DNA of 64,000 bases from an uncultured Aquimarina sp. (lineage in GTDB: Bacteria > Bacteroidota > Bacteroidia > Flavobacteriales > Flavobacteriaceae), in NCBI GenBank assembly GCA_947499005.1, contig CANMML010000009.1, positions 62,001 to 126,000 of the forward strand, in the 5' to 3' direction. The notes beneath the pieces were generated by a model that was not told where the DNA came from, searched no databases, and was given only the letters and a program-made list of their open reading frames with translations. Both the position numbers and the translations under genes were made by a program. This document shows, piece after piece, positions 16,241 through 25,783 of this stretch; position 1 is the first letter of the stretch, and each line of letters begins with the position of its first letter.

Positions 16241-18637
16241 TTATCTGATATGTAACTCACCAAAGTTTTTATCAATAATAAAACAAGCAATTCCATTTTC
16301 ATAATGAATTTCAGGTTTAATTTCTTTATTATTTAATTCGATAACAGAAATACTAAAAGGCGCACCAATCAAGCATATTTTAAAAGTATCGTACGAAGTA
16401 GTAAACTTTCCTTGCTTGTGTTGGCGAATTACAATTTCATCTCCTTTACCTACAAAAGTAAAGTCACGTTTACTGTATTCTCCTTTCTTATAACCATAAC
16501 CGTCACCATCATCTTCGTATAAATAAGATTTTTCTTCACCATCGATGTAGAAACAATCCAATTGAAGTTCTGTGATTTCTTTTTCCCCTACATACTGTTG
16601 AACAGGGTATTTTGGAATGATAGCACCAGATTTTATGAAAAGAGGCATACTGTCAATATCGGCATCTACCCAATATTCTTTTCCACCTTTGATTACTGAG
16701 TTAGACCAATAATCAAACCAAATTCCTTTAGGGATATACATACGACGTCCTTTCGTATTTGGTTCGTTGATAGGACAAGCTAATATTTTGTCTCCAAAAA
16801 TAAACTCATCCGTACGATAGTGCGTTTGTACATCATTTTGATCAAACATTACCAATGATTTTAACATTGGTGTCCCATGTGCGATATACTTCCAAAAAAC
16901 AGAGTAAATATAAGGAAGCAAGGTATATCTAATTTCGATGAATTTTCTACAGATATTTGTAATCTCATCTCCAAAAGACCAAGGTTCTTGCTCTCCATGA
17001 TCCCCACTTGAGTGTACACGGAAGAAAGGATGAAATACGCCTAATTGTACCCAACGCGCAAACAATTCGCCCTGTGGTTGTTCGGCAAATCCTCCAATAT
17101 CAGTTCCCGAGAAAGAATATCCAGACATTGCCATACGTTGAATTTGACGATTAGCAACTACTAAATGTTCCCAAGTAGCTACATTGTCACCCATCCAAGT
17201 ACTCGTATAACGCTGCGTTCCAGAGTATGCTGCTCTTGTAATTACAAAAGGACGCTCTGGGTAAATATGTCTTTTTACACCATGATATGTAGCGCGAGCC
17301 ATTTGCATACCATAGATATTATGTGCTTTTCTGTGACTACACGGATGTCCATCATAATCGAAACGAACATCATCGGGGAAAGATTTCCCAGGAACATCCA
17401 TTACAGCAGGTTCATTCATATCATTCCAGACACCTTTTACACCGACTTCATCGATTAGTCCTTTAAATAATCCTGCCCACCACTCACGAACATCAGGACG
17501 CGTATAATCTGGGAAATAACATTCTCCAGGCCATACTTTTCCTTTCATATAAGGGCCATCTGCACGCTTGCAGAAGTAATCGTTTTCAATTCCTTCTACA
17601 AAGACATCGTAATCATAATCTATCTTGATTCCTGGATCTATAATAACAACAGTTTTGAATCCATCATCATCAAGTTCTTTTACCATTCGCTTAGGGTCAG
17701 GAAACTTTTCTTTATCCCAAGTAAAACAACGGAAACCGTCCATGTAATCGATATCTAGATAGATCGCATCACAAGGAATATTTAATTCACGAAATTTACT
17801 AGTAACTTCTTTTACTTTAGATTCGGGATAATAACTCCATTTACATTGGTGAAACCCTAACGCCCATAAAGGAGGCAATTCGGGTACCCCAGTCATTTGG
17901 GTATATTTTTCTACTACTTCTTCTACTTGTGGTCCATGAATGAAATAATAATTCATTTCTCCACCTGAAGCCCAAAAGCTTGTTACATGACGACGCTCTT
18001 GACAGAAATCAAATGAAGTTCTAAATGTATTATCAAAGAAAATACCATAAGCTTCTTTCGATTGTAGTCCTACATAAAAAGGAATTGCTTTATAAATAGG
18101 GTCGGTTTCAGCACCAAAAGCGTACGAATCGGTAACCCAGTTTTCAAAGCGTTTACCTTTTAGGTTAAGGTGTGTTGGTTTATCTCCTAATCCATAGAAA
18201 CTCTCAGCATCTTTAGAAGTTTTACTCATTTTTACGATGTCTGTACCTAACTCGTAGCTTTCTTCCCAGTGGAATCCTTGCTCGTCACCTAGTATCAAAT
18301 GATCGTCATCTGCAGAGTGTATATTTACTTTTAAATCTGCCTTGTTGATTTTTACATTTAATTTATCTGTTTTAATGATAAACATAGTTTCTTCCTCAAC
18401 CAATTCTAAGGCATTGTATCCAACACTTGTATTTTCAACAAGAGCATAAGAAAAGTCATCACCAAACTTATTTGTAGTTGTATATCGAAAGCGTACTACA
18501 CTATCTCGAAGTACTGTCACTTGTAGTATGACTCTATTATATGCGTGAAAGTAGAAAGTATCTAGATCACGTTCGTGTTTTATAATATGTGAAGGATATT
18601 GATTCCCCTTATGTTGTATTTGTTCATTTAAGATCAT
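16241..18637 (-). CDS. GH31 family alpha-glucosidase, cytoplasmic
   Basis: A 798-residue glycoside hydrolase family 31 enzyme without a signal peptide. It has an N-terminal beta-sandwich (to about 230), the (beta/alpha)8 barrel with nucleophile D406 in WNDMNEPAV, substrate residues in GWSGTD-like MSGYSFSGTDIGG, and a C-terminal beta domain (DUF5110-like). Members remove terminal alpha-linked glucose from maltooligosaccharides or related sugars. As the last gene behind glgA, glgC and glgB it probably trims glycogen-derived glucans in the cytosol. It lies 88 bp after glgB in a gap that holds a weak GCTCAA/TTGAGC hairpin. Confidence 0.9.
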   Translation of the reverse strand: MILNEQIQHKGNQYPSHIIKHERDLDTFYFHAYNRVILQVTVLRDSVVRFRYTTTNKFGDDFSYALVENTSVGYNALELVEEETMFIIKTDKLNVKINKADLKVNIHSADDDHLILGDEQGFHWEESYELGTDIVKMSKTSKDAESFYGLGDKPTHLNLKGKRFENWVTDSYAFGAETDPIYKAIPFYVGLQSKEAYGIFFDNTFRTSFDFCQERRHVTSFWASGGEMNYYFIHGPQVEEVVEKYTQMTGVPELPPLWALGFHQCKWSYYPESKVKEVTSKFRELNIPCDAIYLDIDYMDGFRCFTWDKEKFPDPKRMVKELDDDGFKTVVIIDPGIKIDYDYDVFVEGIENDYFCKRADGPYMKGKVWPGECYFPDYTRPDVREWWAGLFKGLIDEVGVKGVWNDMNEPAVMDVPGKSFPDDVRFDYDGHPCSHRKAHNIYGMQMARATYHGVKRHIYPERPFVITRAAYSGTQRYTSTWMGDNVATWEHLVVANRQIQRMAMSGYSFSGTDIGGFAEQPQGELFARWVQLGVFHPFFRVHSSGDHGEQEPWSFGDEITNICRKFIEIRYTLLPYIYSVFWKYIAHGTPMLKSLVMFDQNDVQTHYRTDEFIFGDKILACPINEPNTKGRRMYIPKGIWFDYWSNSVIKGGKEYWVDADIDSMPLFIKSGAIIPKYPVQQYVGEKEITELQLDCFYIDGEEKSYLYEDDGDGYGYKKGEYSKRDFTFVGKGDEIVIRQHKQGKFTTSYDTFKICLIGAPFSISVIELNNKEIKPEIHYENGIACFIIDKNFGELHIR

Positions 18638-18725
18638 AATTGAACATTTTATTTATGCTAAAATTAGTTATTTGCTTACGAAGATCGCTCAATTTCGTTT
18701 GAGCAAATATGAGGATAAAGTTAAC

Positions 18726-20633
18726 TTATATATGTTTGAATGCCACTACCGATAATGGTGGAAGTTTAATATTAGCACTATAATTTTTACCATGTGACTT
18801 TTCATTGTCAATTTTTATCAATGCTTCATTTTTAACCCCACTTCCATAAAAATCTGTTAAATCGGAATTAAAAATTTCTTTTAAAGCTCGTTTAGAGTTT
18901 AATCCAATTCGATAGTTATCTCTAGGGATTGTAGTAAAGTTACCAACTACAATAATGTCATTTTTTGGGTCATGTCCTTTTCTAATAAAGCTTAAGACAG
19001 AGTTTTCACTATCATCCAAAGCGATCCATTCAAATCCCTCATGACTAAAAGCTTTTTCATATAGGGCAGGCTCTTCTTTGTATACAGTATTGAGGGCAGA
19101 TAAGAACACCATCATTTTTTTATGTGGCTCAAATTCAAGCAAATGCCAATCTAGACTTTTAGCAAAATTCCATTCCTCAGTTTGAGCAAATTCAGCTCCT
19201 TGGAATAATAATTTTGTTCCTGGATGAAAATACATATATGCTAACATCGCGCGAAGATTAGCAAAGCGTTGCCATTCATCTCCAGGCATTTTGTAAATCA
19301 AAGAACGTTTTCCGTATACTACTTCATCATGAGATAGTGGAAGCATAAAGTTTTCACTAAACGCATAGGCTAAACTAAATGTAATGTCATTTTGATGATG
19401 TCTTCTGTAAATAGGATCTTTAGAGAAATATTCTAAAGTATCATGCATCCATCCCATCATCCATTTCATTCCAAATCCAAGCCCACCAATATCAACAGGT
19501 TTTGAAACTCCAGCATAAGCCGTAGATTCTTCAGCTATTGTTTGTACTCCTTCGAAACGTGTATATATTTCTTTATTAAGCGCTTTTAAAAATTCAATGG
19601 CTTCGAGGTTTTCATTCCCGCCATATTGGTTAGGATCCCATTCTCCTTCTTCCCTAGAATAGTCAAGGTATAACATCGAAGCGACGGCATCGATACGTAA
19701 TCCGTCAATATGGAATTCTTGCATCCAAAAGACAGCATTACTAATTAAAAAGGCTTTTACTTCATTTCTTCCATAGTTGAAGATGAGACTTTTCCAATCA
19801 GGATGATAACCTTTCTTTTTATCTGGATGTTCGTAAAGGTGCGAACCATCGAAAAAACCTAACCCATGAGCATCTTCTGGAAAGTGGGAGGGAACCCAAT
19901 CCAAGATAACTCCAATATCATTTTGATGAAATTGGTCAATTAGATATTTTAAATCATCGGGACTTCCAAAACGGGAACTTGGTGCAAAATACCCTGTTAC
20001 TTGATATCCCCAAGAGGCATCGTATGGATATTCCATAATGGGCATAAGTTCAACATGGGTAAAATTTAATGTTTTAACATGTTCTACTAAATCATGAGCA
20101 AGTTCTCCAAAACTCAGGTGTTCATTGCCTTCTTTTTTCTTCCAAGATTCTAAATGTACTTCGTATACAGAATAAGGTTTGTCTAGTCCGTTTTTGTCTT
20201 TTCTATATCCCATCCAATCCTTATCCTTCCACTTATATGAAGAATTTTCTTGAATAACTGAAGCAGTATGAGGTGGACGTTCACATTTACGACCGTAGGG
20301 GTCAGCTTTTTCCGTTACGATACCATTATTGTGCGATTCGATTCTGTATTTGTAAATCTCATCATGTTCTAATTTTGGAATAAAACCTTCCCAAATACCC
20401 GAACTATCCCAACGAACATTTAGCTGATGTTCGTTACCATTCCAATAATTGAAATTTCCTATGACAGAGACACTTTTTGCACTAGGTGCCCAAACAGCAA
20501 AGTAAGTTCCTTTTATGCCATCTTTTTCTATAACATGTGCTCCAAATTTATCAAACAAATTATAGTGAGAACCATTTTTAAATAATGAAATGTCAAAATC
20601 TGTAAATAGTGAATGTGGTTGAACGTAGTTCAT
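18726..20633 (-). CDS. glgB: 1,4-alpha-glucan branching enzyme
   Basis: A 635-residue GH13 branching enzyme that makes alpha-1,6 branches in glycogen. An N-terminal CBM48 (residues 30-130, VWAPSAKSVSVIGNFNYW) leads into the barrel. The catalytic nucleophile is D315 (GLRIDAVAS) and the acid/base E368 (TIAEES); SHDEVV contributes the third conserved acidic residue. Length fits short-form GlgB lacking the extra N-terminal domain. It follows glgC in the operon, with a heptamer-repeat hairpin in the 92-bp gap. Confidence 0.95.
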   Translation of the reverse strand: MNYVQPHSLFTDFDISLFKNGSHYNLFDKFGAHVIEKDGIKGTYFAVWAPSAKSVSVIGNFNYWNGNEHQLNVRWDSSGIWEGFIPKLEHDEIYKYRIESHNNGIVTEKADPYGRKCERPPHTASVIQENSSYKWKDKDWMGYRKDKNGLDKPYSVYEVHLESWKKKEGNEHLSFGELAHDLVEHVKTLNFTHVELMPIMEYPYDASWGYQVTGYFAPSSRFGSPDDLKYLIDQFHQNDIGVILDWVPSHFPEDAHGLGFFDGSHLYEHPDKKKGYHPDWKSLIFNYGRNEVKAFLISNAVFWMQEFHIDGLRIDAVASMLYLDYSREEGEWDPNQYGGNENLEAIEFLKALNKEIYTRFEGVQTIAEESTAYAGVSKPVDIGGLGFGMKWMMGWMHDTLEYFSKDPIYRRHHQNDITFSLAYAFSENFMLPLSHDEVVYGKRSLIYKMPGDEWQRFANLRAMLAYMYFHPGTKLLFQGAEFAQTEEWNFAKSLDWHLLEFEPHKKMMVFLSALNTVYKEEPALYEKAFSHEGFEWIALDDSENSVLSFIRKGHDPKNDIIVVGNFTTIPRDNYRIGLNSKRALKEIFNSDLTDFYGSGVKNEALIKIDNEKSHGKNYSANIKLPPLSVVAFKHI

Positions 20634-20639
20634 ATATGA

Positions 20640-20716
20640 GTTGTCAGTTGTCAGTTGTTAGTTGCCAGTTTTTATAGGTGTTCTCTCACAACCCAAAACT
20701 CACAACTCGCAACTAG
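20640..20716. repeat. Heptamer-repeat hairpin between glgC and glgB
   Basis: About five degenerate copies of GTTGTCA (GTTGTCA, GTTGTTA, GTTGCCA, GTTTTTA) are followed by an inverted run of CACAACT/CGCAACT-type units, so the RNA can fold into a long imperfect hairpin. Similar units recur at about 32290-32330. Confidence 0.6.
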
Positions 20717-20725
20717 TAATTAATT

Positions 20726-22003
20726 TTATCCAATCGTTGTCCCATTAGGAATCGTTACACTGTTTTTAATAACAATGATTCCATCGCGAATTACATAAGT
20801 GTCAGTTTCGGTATCTTCCAAATGATCTCCACCCTTAATCGTAACGTCGTTTCCTATGCAACAATTTTTTTCGATAATGGCACTACTTATATTACAGTTA
20901 TCACCAATACCGACACAAGGAATTCCTTCTTTGGTACAAGTATCGATTTCATCTAATGTTTGGTAGCTATCAGCTCCCATGATATAAGTATCTTTTATTA
21001 TCGAATTTTTACCAATCCTAGAACGTATTCCTATAATACAATGTTGAAGTGATTTTGCCGCAATAATAGAACCTTCACTAATTAGTGCTTTTTCTATAAG
21101 TGTAACATCAATCTTACTAGGAGGTAAGATACGTGCTCTAGTTAAGATTTGGTTTGTTTTGTCAAAAAGATTGAATTTAGGGATATCATCAGTCAAAGCA
21201 AGGTTGGCATGATAGAAAGCTTTTATGGTACCTATATCTTCCCAATATCCTTCGTATTGATAACCAAATACTTTTTTTCCGCCAGTTATAGCTTCAGGAA
21301 TGATTTCATTTCCAAAATCAATAGTATTTGTATCTGTTAAAACCTCATCTAAAGTCGATCTGTTAAAGATGTAGATCCCCATCGAAGCTAGGTATTTTCT
21401 ACCTTCAGTTTTCATTTCATCAGATACTTCAGAGTCCCAACCTTCTAGCTGATCGATAGGTGGTTTTTCAGTAAATGTGTTGATAAAGCTATTATCATCT
21501 GTTTTTAAAATACCAAATGCAGGGGCCTCTTCTGCAGTTACAGGTTGTGTAGCTACTGTAATTTCTGCGCCGCTTTCTTCATGCATACGCAGCATTTTAC
21601 TAAGGTCCATATTGTATAATTGATCTCCAGATAAGATCAATACATAATCGTACTCATGTCTATGAAAATGGTGTTGACACTGGCGAACGGCATCGGCAGT
21701 ACCTTGAAACCAAGTTGGGTTATCAGGGGTTTGCTCTGCAGCTAAAATATCGACAAAAGCGTTACTAAAATTACTAAACTGATATGAGTTTTTGATGTGC
21801 GAATTTAATGAAGCAGAGTTAAACTGTGTTAATACATATATACGCTTCAAGTCATTATTAATACAGTTTGAAATAGGGATATCTACTAAACGGTATTTTC
21901 CAGCAACTGGTACAGCTGGTTTCGAACGATGACTTGTCAAAGGTGCCAAACGAGATCCTCTTCCTCCTCCAAGAATAACACTGATAACTTTTTTATTGAA
22001 CAT
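20726..22003 (-). CDS. glgC: Glucose-1-phosphate adenylyltransferase
   Basis: A 425-residue GlgC enzyme that makes ADP-glucose from glucose-1-phosphate and ATP. The N-terminal nucleotide-binding motif ILGGGRGSRLAPLT, GTADAVRQ (substrate loop) and the AAEQ segment are present. The C-terminal part is a left-handed beta-helix with hexapeptide repeats. It lies 6 bp downstream of glgA, so the two are translated from one mRNA. The RSKPAVPVAGKYRLVDIPISNCIN segment matches bacterial GlgC exactly in register. Confidence 0.96.
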   Translation of the reverse strand: MFNKKVISVILGGGRGSRLAPLTSHRSKPAVPVAGKYRLVDIPISNCINNDLKRIYVLTQFNSASLNSHIKNSYQFSNFSNAFVDILAAEQTPDNPTWFQGTADAVRQCQHHFHRHEYDYVLILSGDQLYNMDLSKMLRMHEESGAEITVATQPVTAEEAPAFGILKTDDNSFINTFTEKPPIDQLEGWDSEVSDEMKTEGRKYLASMGIYIFNRSTLDEVLTDTNTIDFGNEIIPEAITGGKKVFGYQYEGYWEDIGTIKAFYHANLALTDDIPKFNLFDKTNQILTRARILPPSKIDVTLIEKALISEGSIIAAKSLQHCIIGIRSRIGKNSIIKDTYIMGADSYQTLDEIDTCTKEGIPCVGIGDNCNISSAIIEKNCCIGNDVTIKGGDHLEDTETDTYVIRDGIIVIKNSVTIPNGTTIG

Positions 22004-22009
22004 GTATAT

Positions 22010-23434
22010 TTATGATTTAAGCGTTAAAGATTGGTACATTTTTATATATTCTGAAGCTGATTTTTTCCAGCCACTATCGATATTCATAATTTGAGTTCTT
22101 TTTTCATCAAAGAATGTTTTGTTTTGATATACATCTACAGCACGTTTGATTGCAAAACCAATTTCATGTACAGATATATCATAGCAGACAATACCTGTTC
22201 CTTGCTTTCCATTATCAAAATCAATTACAGTATCTTTTAGTCCCCCAACATCACTTACAATAGGAATTGTTCCGTAGCGCATTGCATACATTTGGTTTAG
22301 ACCACAAGGTTCTACACGAGAAGGCATTAATAAAAAGTCAGAACCACCATACACAATATGGGCTAGTTCTTCATTGTATCCTATATAATTGTTGTATTTA
22401 CCTTTAAATTGTGCCTTGATATCGTTAAGATTGCGTTCGGTTTGTCCATCACCACTTCCTAAGATAAAGATATTTGCTTCTAACTGCAATTCATTAAAAA
22501 CATAATTAATAGTATCAGCAAGAAGATCCGATCCTTTTTCGTGGACAAAGCGTCCAATGAAGCTAATTAAGGGTAAGTCTGGATTAAACCCAAACTCTTT
22601 ACAAATCCAGTCTTTGTTTTCTTGACGTTTTTCGATACTTTTTTTATCGAAATTACTTTTCAAGTATTTATCCTTTTTGGGATTCCATAATTTATCATCG
22701 ATACCATTAAGAATACCAAGAGATTTTTCGGTTTCTTGTTTTAATAATGCTTCGAGTCCATTGGCTTTTTCCTGTAATTCTCCAAGATAGTTGGGAGAAA
22801 CGGTAGTTACCTTCCAAGCCGATTTAATTCCTATAGCTAAAGGGTTGATCTGGCCATACCAATCTAAAAGCCCTTTTTTATCGGCACCAAATTCAGGCAA
22901 ATAATTCATTTTCTCATATCCAAACCCTCCTTGATATTGGGCATTATGTATGGTCAGTATGGTTGGGATATCCTTTAGGGCATTATATTTATAACAATGT
23001 CCAGTAAAAAAGGGGATCAAACCTGTATGATGATCATGACAATGAATAATTTCAGGTTTTGTCTCTTGACTTAAGATAAAATCGGCTACTACTTTTTGGA
23101 AAGCGGTAAAGCGTTCTACATCGTAAGGGTACCCGTAAACATTTTCTTTATCTGTAAGGCCAAATATTTTGACTAAAAATAATTCGAATCCTAAAATCTT
23201 TTTGTCATATTCAAGAACTTCATAATAATATTGTTCTAACCCCAACAAAAGATTTCCTTTGGTGTAATCTATAGGGTCATGTTCTTTTACGAAGTTTTTT
23301 TCATAAAAGGGCATGATGACCTTAGAAGTAAAGCCCGAGGCTTCTTGGTATTTGGGTAATGCTCCGACCACATCAGCTAATCCACCTACTTTAGCTATAG
23401 GGAAGCATTCCGCAGAAACATGTAATATGTACAT
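22010..23434 (-). CDS. glgA: Glycogen synthase (ADP-glucose-dependent)
   Basis: A 474-residue GT5 enzyme that elongates alpha-1,4-glucan from ADP-glucose. The N-terminal KVGGLADVVGALPK motif binds ADP-glucose, and IGRFVHEKGSDLL and RVEPCGLNQMYAMRYGT are the C-terminal GT-B signatures. The ATG at 23434 (MYILHVSAE) is preferred over the TTG two codons earlier. It is the first gene of the minus-strand operon glgA-glgC-glgB-GH31. No clear -7 box was found upstream in 23435-23637. Confidence 0.95.
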   Translation of the reverse strand: MYILHVSAECFPIAKVGGLADVVGALPKYQEASGFTSKVIMPFYEKNFVKEHDPIDYTKGNLLLGLEQYYYEVLEYDKKILGFELFLVKIFGLTDKENVYGYPYDVERFTAFQKVVADFILSQETKPEIIHCHDHHTGLIPFFTGHCYKYNALKDIPTILTIHNAQYQGGFGYEKMNYLPEFGADKKGLLDWYGQINPLAIGIKSAWKVTTVSPNYLGELQEKANGLEALLKQETEKSLGILNGIDDKLWNPKKDKYLKSNFDKKSIEKRQENKDWICKEFGFNPDLPLISFIGRFVHEKGSDLLADTINYVFNELQLEANIFILGSGDGQTERNLNDIKAQFKGKYNNYIGYNEELAHIVYGGSDFLLMPSRVEPCGLNQMYAMRYGTIPIVSDVGGLKDTVIDFDNGKQGTGIVCYDISVHEIGFAIKRAVDVYQNKTFFDEKRTQIMNIDSGWKKSASEYIKMYQSLTLKS

Positions 23435-23624
23435 ATGCAACTGTTAAAAAATCTACATAAATCTAAGCTTTAAATAATTTTTTTAACACTTTTAGTAGTG
23501 ATTTTTTATTTAATAAGTAACTTTTGGCTTTTTTTTAAACTAAAAGGTGTTTTCTTGAGGTATGTGTAAAGGAAATCGTCAAAAGGCAATGCATTTTACA
23601 GTTAATGCAATAGTGGATGGATAT

Positions 23625-23669
23625 GTAAAAATAACAAAACCAACTATTTATAGACTTAAATAGTTGGTT
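23625..23669 (-). terminator. Terminator after rpe
   Basis: A 13-bp perfect stem AACCAACTATTTA/TAAATAGTTGGTT with a 6-nt loop is followed on the minus strand by TTTTGTTATTTTT. It isolates the glg operon from rpe. Confidence 0.85.
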
Positions 23670-23700
23670 GTTAAGATTTAATTAACTGTTTTTTAAAGGC

Positions 23701-24354
23701 TTATATATTCTTTATATTTAGAATCGCTTGATGTGGATCTTCATTTCCAAAAATATAGCTCCCTGCTACTAAGACATTAGCACCAGCATCAATTAGTTTT
23801 TTTGCATTCTTATCGGACACTCCACCGTCTATTTCAATTAATAATTCTGTTTTTTTAGTAGTCGCTAAAGCACGTAAATCCTTCACTTTATTATAAGTGT
23901 TTTCGATAAAGGATTGCCCTCCAAATCCAGGATTGACACTCATCAATAAGACCATATCAATTTCGGTTACTATATCTTTTAATACGTCTACAGGAGTGTG
24001 TGGATTGAGTACTACACCTGCTTTTATACCAAAAGATTTTATCAACTGGATACTGCGGTGTAAGTGAGGACAGGCTTCGTAATGTACAGTGATATACTCT
24101 GCACCTAAATTTACAAATTCTTCAATATATCGATCGGGTTGTTCGATCATTAAATGCACATCTAAAGGTTTTTTAGCATGCTTTTGTATAGCCGCCAATA
24201 CAGGCATTCCAAAAGAAATATTGGGAACAAACATCCCATCCATAATATCGATATGAAACCAATCTGCTTGACTATCATTAATCATTTCGATATCACGTTG
24301 TAAATTACCAAAATCAGCAGCTAATATCGATGGGGCTATAATGGGTGTGGACAT
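23701..24354 (-). CDS. rpe: Ribulose-phosphate 3-epimerase
   Basis: A 217-residue TIM-barrel epimerase of the pentose phosphate pathway, which interconverts ribulose-5-phosphate and xylulose-5-phosphate. Motifs are IAPSILAADFGNL, WFHIDIMDGMFVPNIS (metal ligands H and D), DVHLMIEQPDRY, MSVNPGFGGQSF and EIDGGVSDKNAKKLIDAGAN. The ATG at 24354 (MSTPIIAPSI) is preferred to the upstream 24375 start, since the extra residues are not in the family and a -7 box lies at 24373-24380. Confidence 0.95.
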   Translation of the reverse strand: MSTPIIAPSILAADFGNLQRDIEMINDSQADWFHIDIMDGMFVPNISFGMPVLAAIQKHAKKPLDVHLMIEQPDRYIEEFVNLGAEYITVHYEACPHLHRSIQLIKSFGIKAGVVLNPHTPVDVLKDIVTEIDMVLLMSVNPGFGGQSFIENTYNKVKDLRALATTKKTELLIEIDGGVSDKNAKKLIDAGANVLVAGSYIFGNEDPHQAILNIKNI

Positions 24355-24372
24355 GTTTCTTTCTTTTAATTT

Positions 24373-24380
24373 CAAAAATA
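24373..24380 (-). promoter_or_regulatory. -7 box TATTTTTG for rpe
   Basis: TATTTTTG on the minus strand matches TAnnTTTG and lies 18 nt before the rpe ATG. No TTG at the expected -33 distance was found. Confidence 0.45.
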
Positions 24381-24399
24381 GGAAATATCAATCAGAACA

Positions 24400-24512
24400 G
24401 CGTCATGCTGTTGAAGAACGACATCTCCTCCTTGGAGAGTATTTGATGTCAGTTTAACTTGATTGTAAAGAGGGTTTAGTGAAGGAGACACCGATCTATA
24501 TCGGTGTGACGT
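24400..24512. repeat. REP-like intergenic element with ACACCGAT hairpin
   Basis: Text of the type CGTCATGCTG...AACGACATCTCCTCC...GGAGACACC, ending in a perfect 8-bp hairpin ACACCGAT-CTAT-ATCGGTGT at about 24489-24508 and GTGACG. GTCAT/GTGACG borders are typical of dispersed flavobacterial intergenic elements. It probably marks the rpe upstream end and the 3' region of the next transcript. Confidence 0.45.
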
Positions 24513-24616
24513 TGCAAATATAAAAGACCCAAGAGTCAAAGAAACGAGAATGAAGGCTTTTAAGTCTCGATTCTTGATTCCTTGTTTCTTGAGTCTATAA
24601 ATTTTGTGAGTGAGAA

Positions 24617-25507
24617 TTACTTCACAAATTTCTTGGCAACTGATTCACCTGAAAAATCTAAAACAATAATGTAAAGACCAGAAGGTAAAGCTGCAATTGA
24701 AATTTCTTCAACACCTAAACCACTAGCTACATTTCTACCTGATAAATCAAAGATGCTATACGTCGCTAAAGAGTCGATTGAAGCTGTTTTTACCGTTAAA
24801 GTATTCGCATCATTAAAGATTACAAGCTCATCTTTTAAAGAAAGAAAATCTTCTGTTGATAAGGTGTCTTCATCAGGAGCTAATACATTTTCTGTTCCCG
24901 TAGAATCGAAAGTTTCAGGGTTTTGTAATTCGACACCAGGCTCATTGATGCAATCTGGTACCTCTGGAATAAATCCTGTAGGTTGTGTTGTTGGTCCACA
25001 AGCAGTATTTACCTGATTTAAGAAAGCAGGGTTATCAGGGTTTGCGAAAGCTACATTAGGGCTTTGTGAAGTATCGATATATTTAAATTTGATACTAAAC
25101 AAAAATATAGGACTACCAGCAGCAATATTGGCGCTAGTACCTTGAAATCTTTCAATAGAACCAAAGCTAAAAGCTTGCTGAAAAGAGGTAGCTACTCTAA
25201 AGGCTTCATTGTCTTGAACTAAGAAACCAGCATAAAAACCACCACTCAATACAGAAGTATCAGGTACAATCATTTCGAAATTCCCTAATGAGTTGGCATC
25301 TTCACCAAATGCATCTGTATTATACTTAATAATAATATTGGCATTTTGGATCATAAAACTAACATCTGTTTCGATAAACACATCGGCTTGAAAAAATGTA
25401 TCGTTACCTTCAGTAACATTTTCCGCATTCTGAAATGAGAATGTAAGTGTTTGTGCTGTTGCAATGGCAACAGAAAATAATAGTGTAAAAAGTGAAATTG
25501 TTTTCAT
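24617..25507 (-). CDS. T9SS-exported protein with cohesin-like domain
   Basis: A 296-residue cell-surface or secreted protein. A signal peptide (MKTISLFTLLFSVAIATAQ) is followed by a beta-sandwich domain (about 20-190; QADVFIETDVSFMIQNANIIIKY...) whose strand layout recalls cohesin or Ig-like domains; that is a weak, inferred match. The C-terminal 75 residues are a type A T9SS sorting domain (YSIFDLSGRNVASG, LPSGLYIIVLDFSGESVAKKFVK). It lies directly downstream of the dockerin-like LRR genes on the same strand, which supports but does not prove a binding partnership. Confidence 0.8.
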   Translation of the reverse strand: MKTISLFTLLFSVAIATAQTLTFSFQNAENVTEGNDTFFQADVFIETDVSFMIQNANIIIKYNTDAFGEDANSLGNFEMIVPDTSVLSGGFYAGFLVQDNEAFRVATSFQQAFSFGSIERFQGTSANIAAGSPIFLFSIKFKYIDTSQSPNVAFANPDNPAFLNQVNTACGPTTQPTGFIPEVPDCINEPGVELQNPETFDSTGTENVLAPDEDTLSTEDFLSLKDELVIFNDANTLTVKTASIDSLATYSIFDLSGRNVASGLGVEEISIAALPSGLYIIVLDFSGESVAKKFVK

Positions 25508-25564
25508 TTTAAAAGAATTGAATTAATTATTAAGTTTTTTTTGGGTATCTATTAATAGTCTTGA

Positions 25565-25690
25565 AGCTTTGTCATCCTGAACTTGTTTCAGGATCTCACT
25601 AGTTTTAATGTTATATGAGATGCTAATTCGATAGCTATCGGATTTCATCAGCACGACGAAACTTTTGAGAATTGCTAATTTCGGACAGCA
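25565..25690. repeat. REP-like element GTCATCCTGAACTTGTTTCAGGATC
   Basis: The 5' part is GTCATCCTGAAC-TTG-TTTCAGGATCTCA, a palindrome-centred unit common as dispersed intergenic repeats in Bacteroidota, followed by degenerate sequence with TCGATAGCTATCGGA. It sits between the T9SS gene and the first LRR gene and yields a false 74-codon ORF. Confidence 0.5.
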
Positions 25691-25783
25691 TATTTTCTTG
25701 AAATTCAGGTTAGATGGGGGTACTATTTTGAACGTAAATTTTGTCACAAACTACCATTCGTACCCCCAAGGTTACCAACCTAA

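Noticed and set aside
25523..25747. 74-codon minus-strand ORF between the T9SS gene and the first LRR gene
   Set aside because: It lies in a REP-like element (palindromic GTCATCCTGAAC-TTG) and its residue content does not look like a protein.
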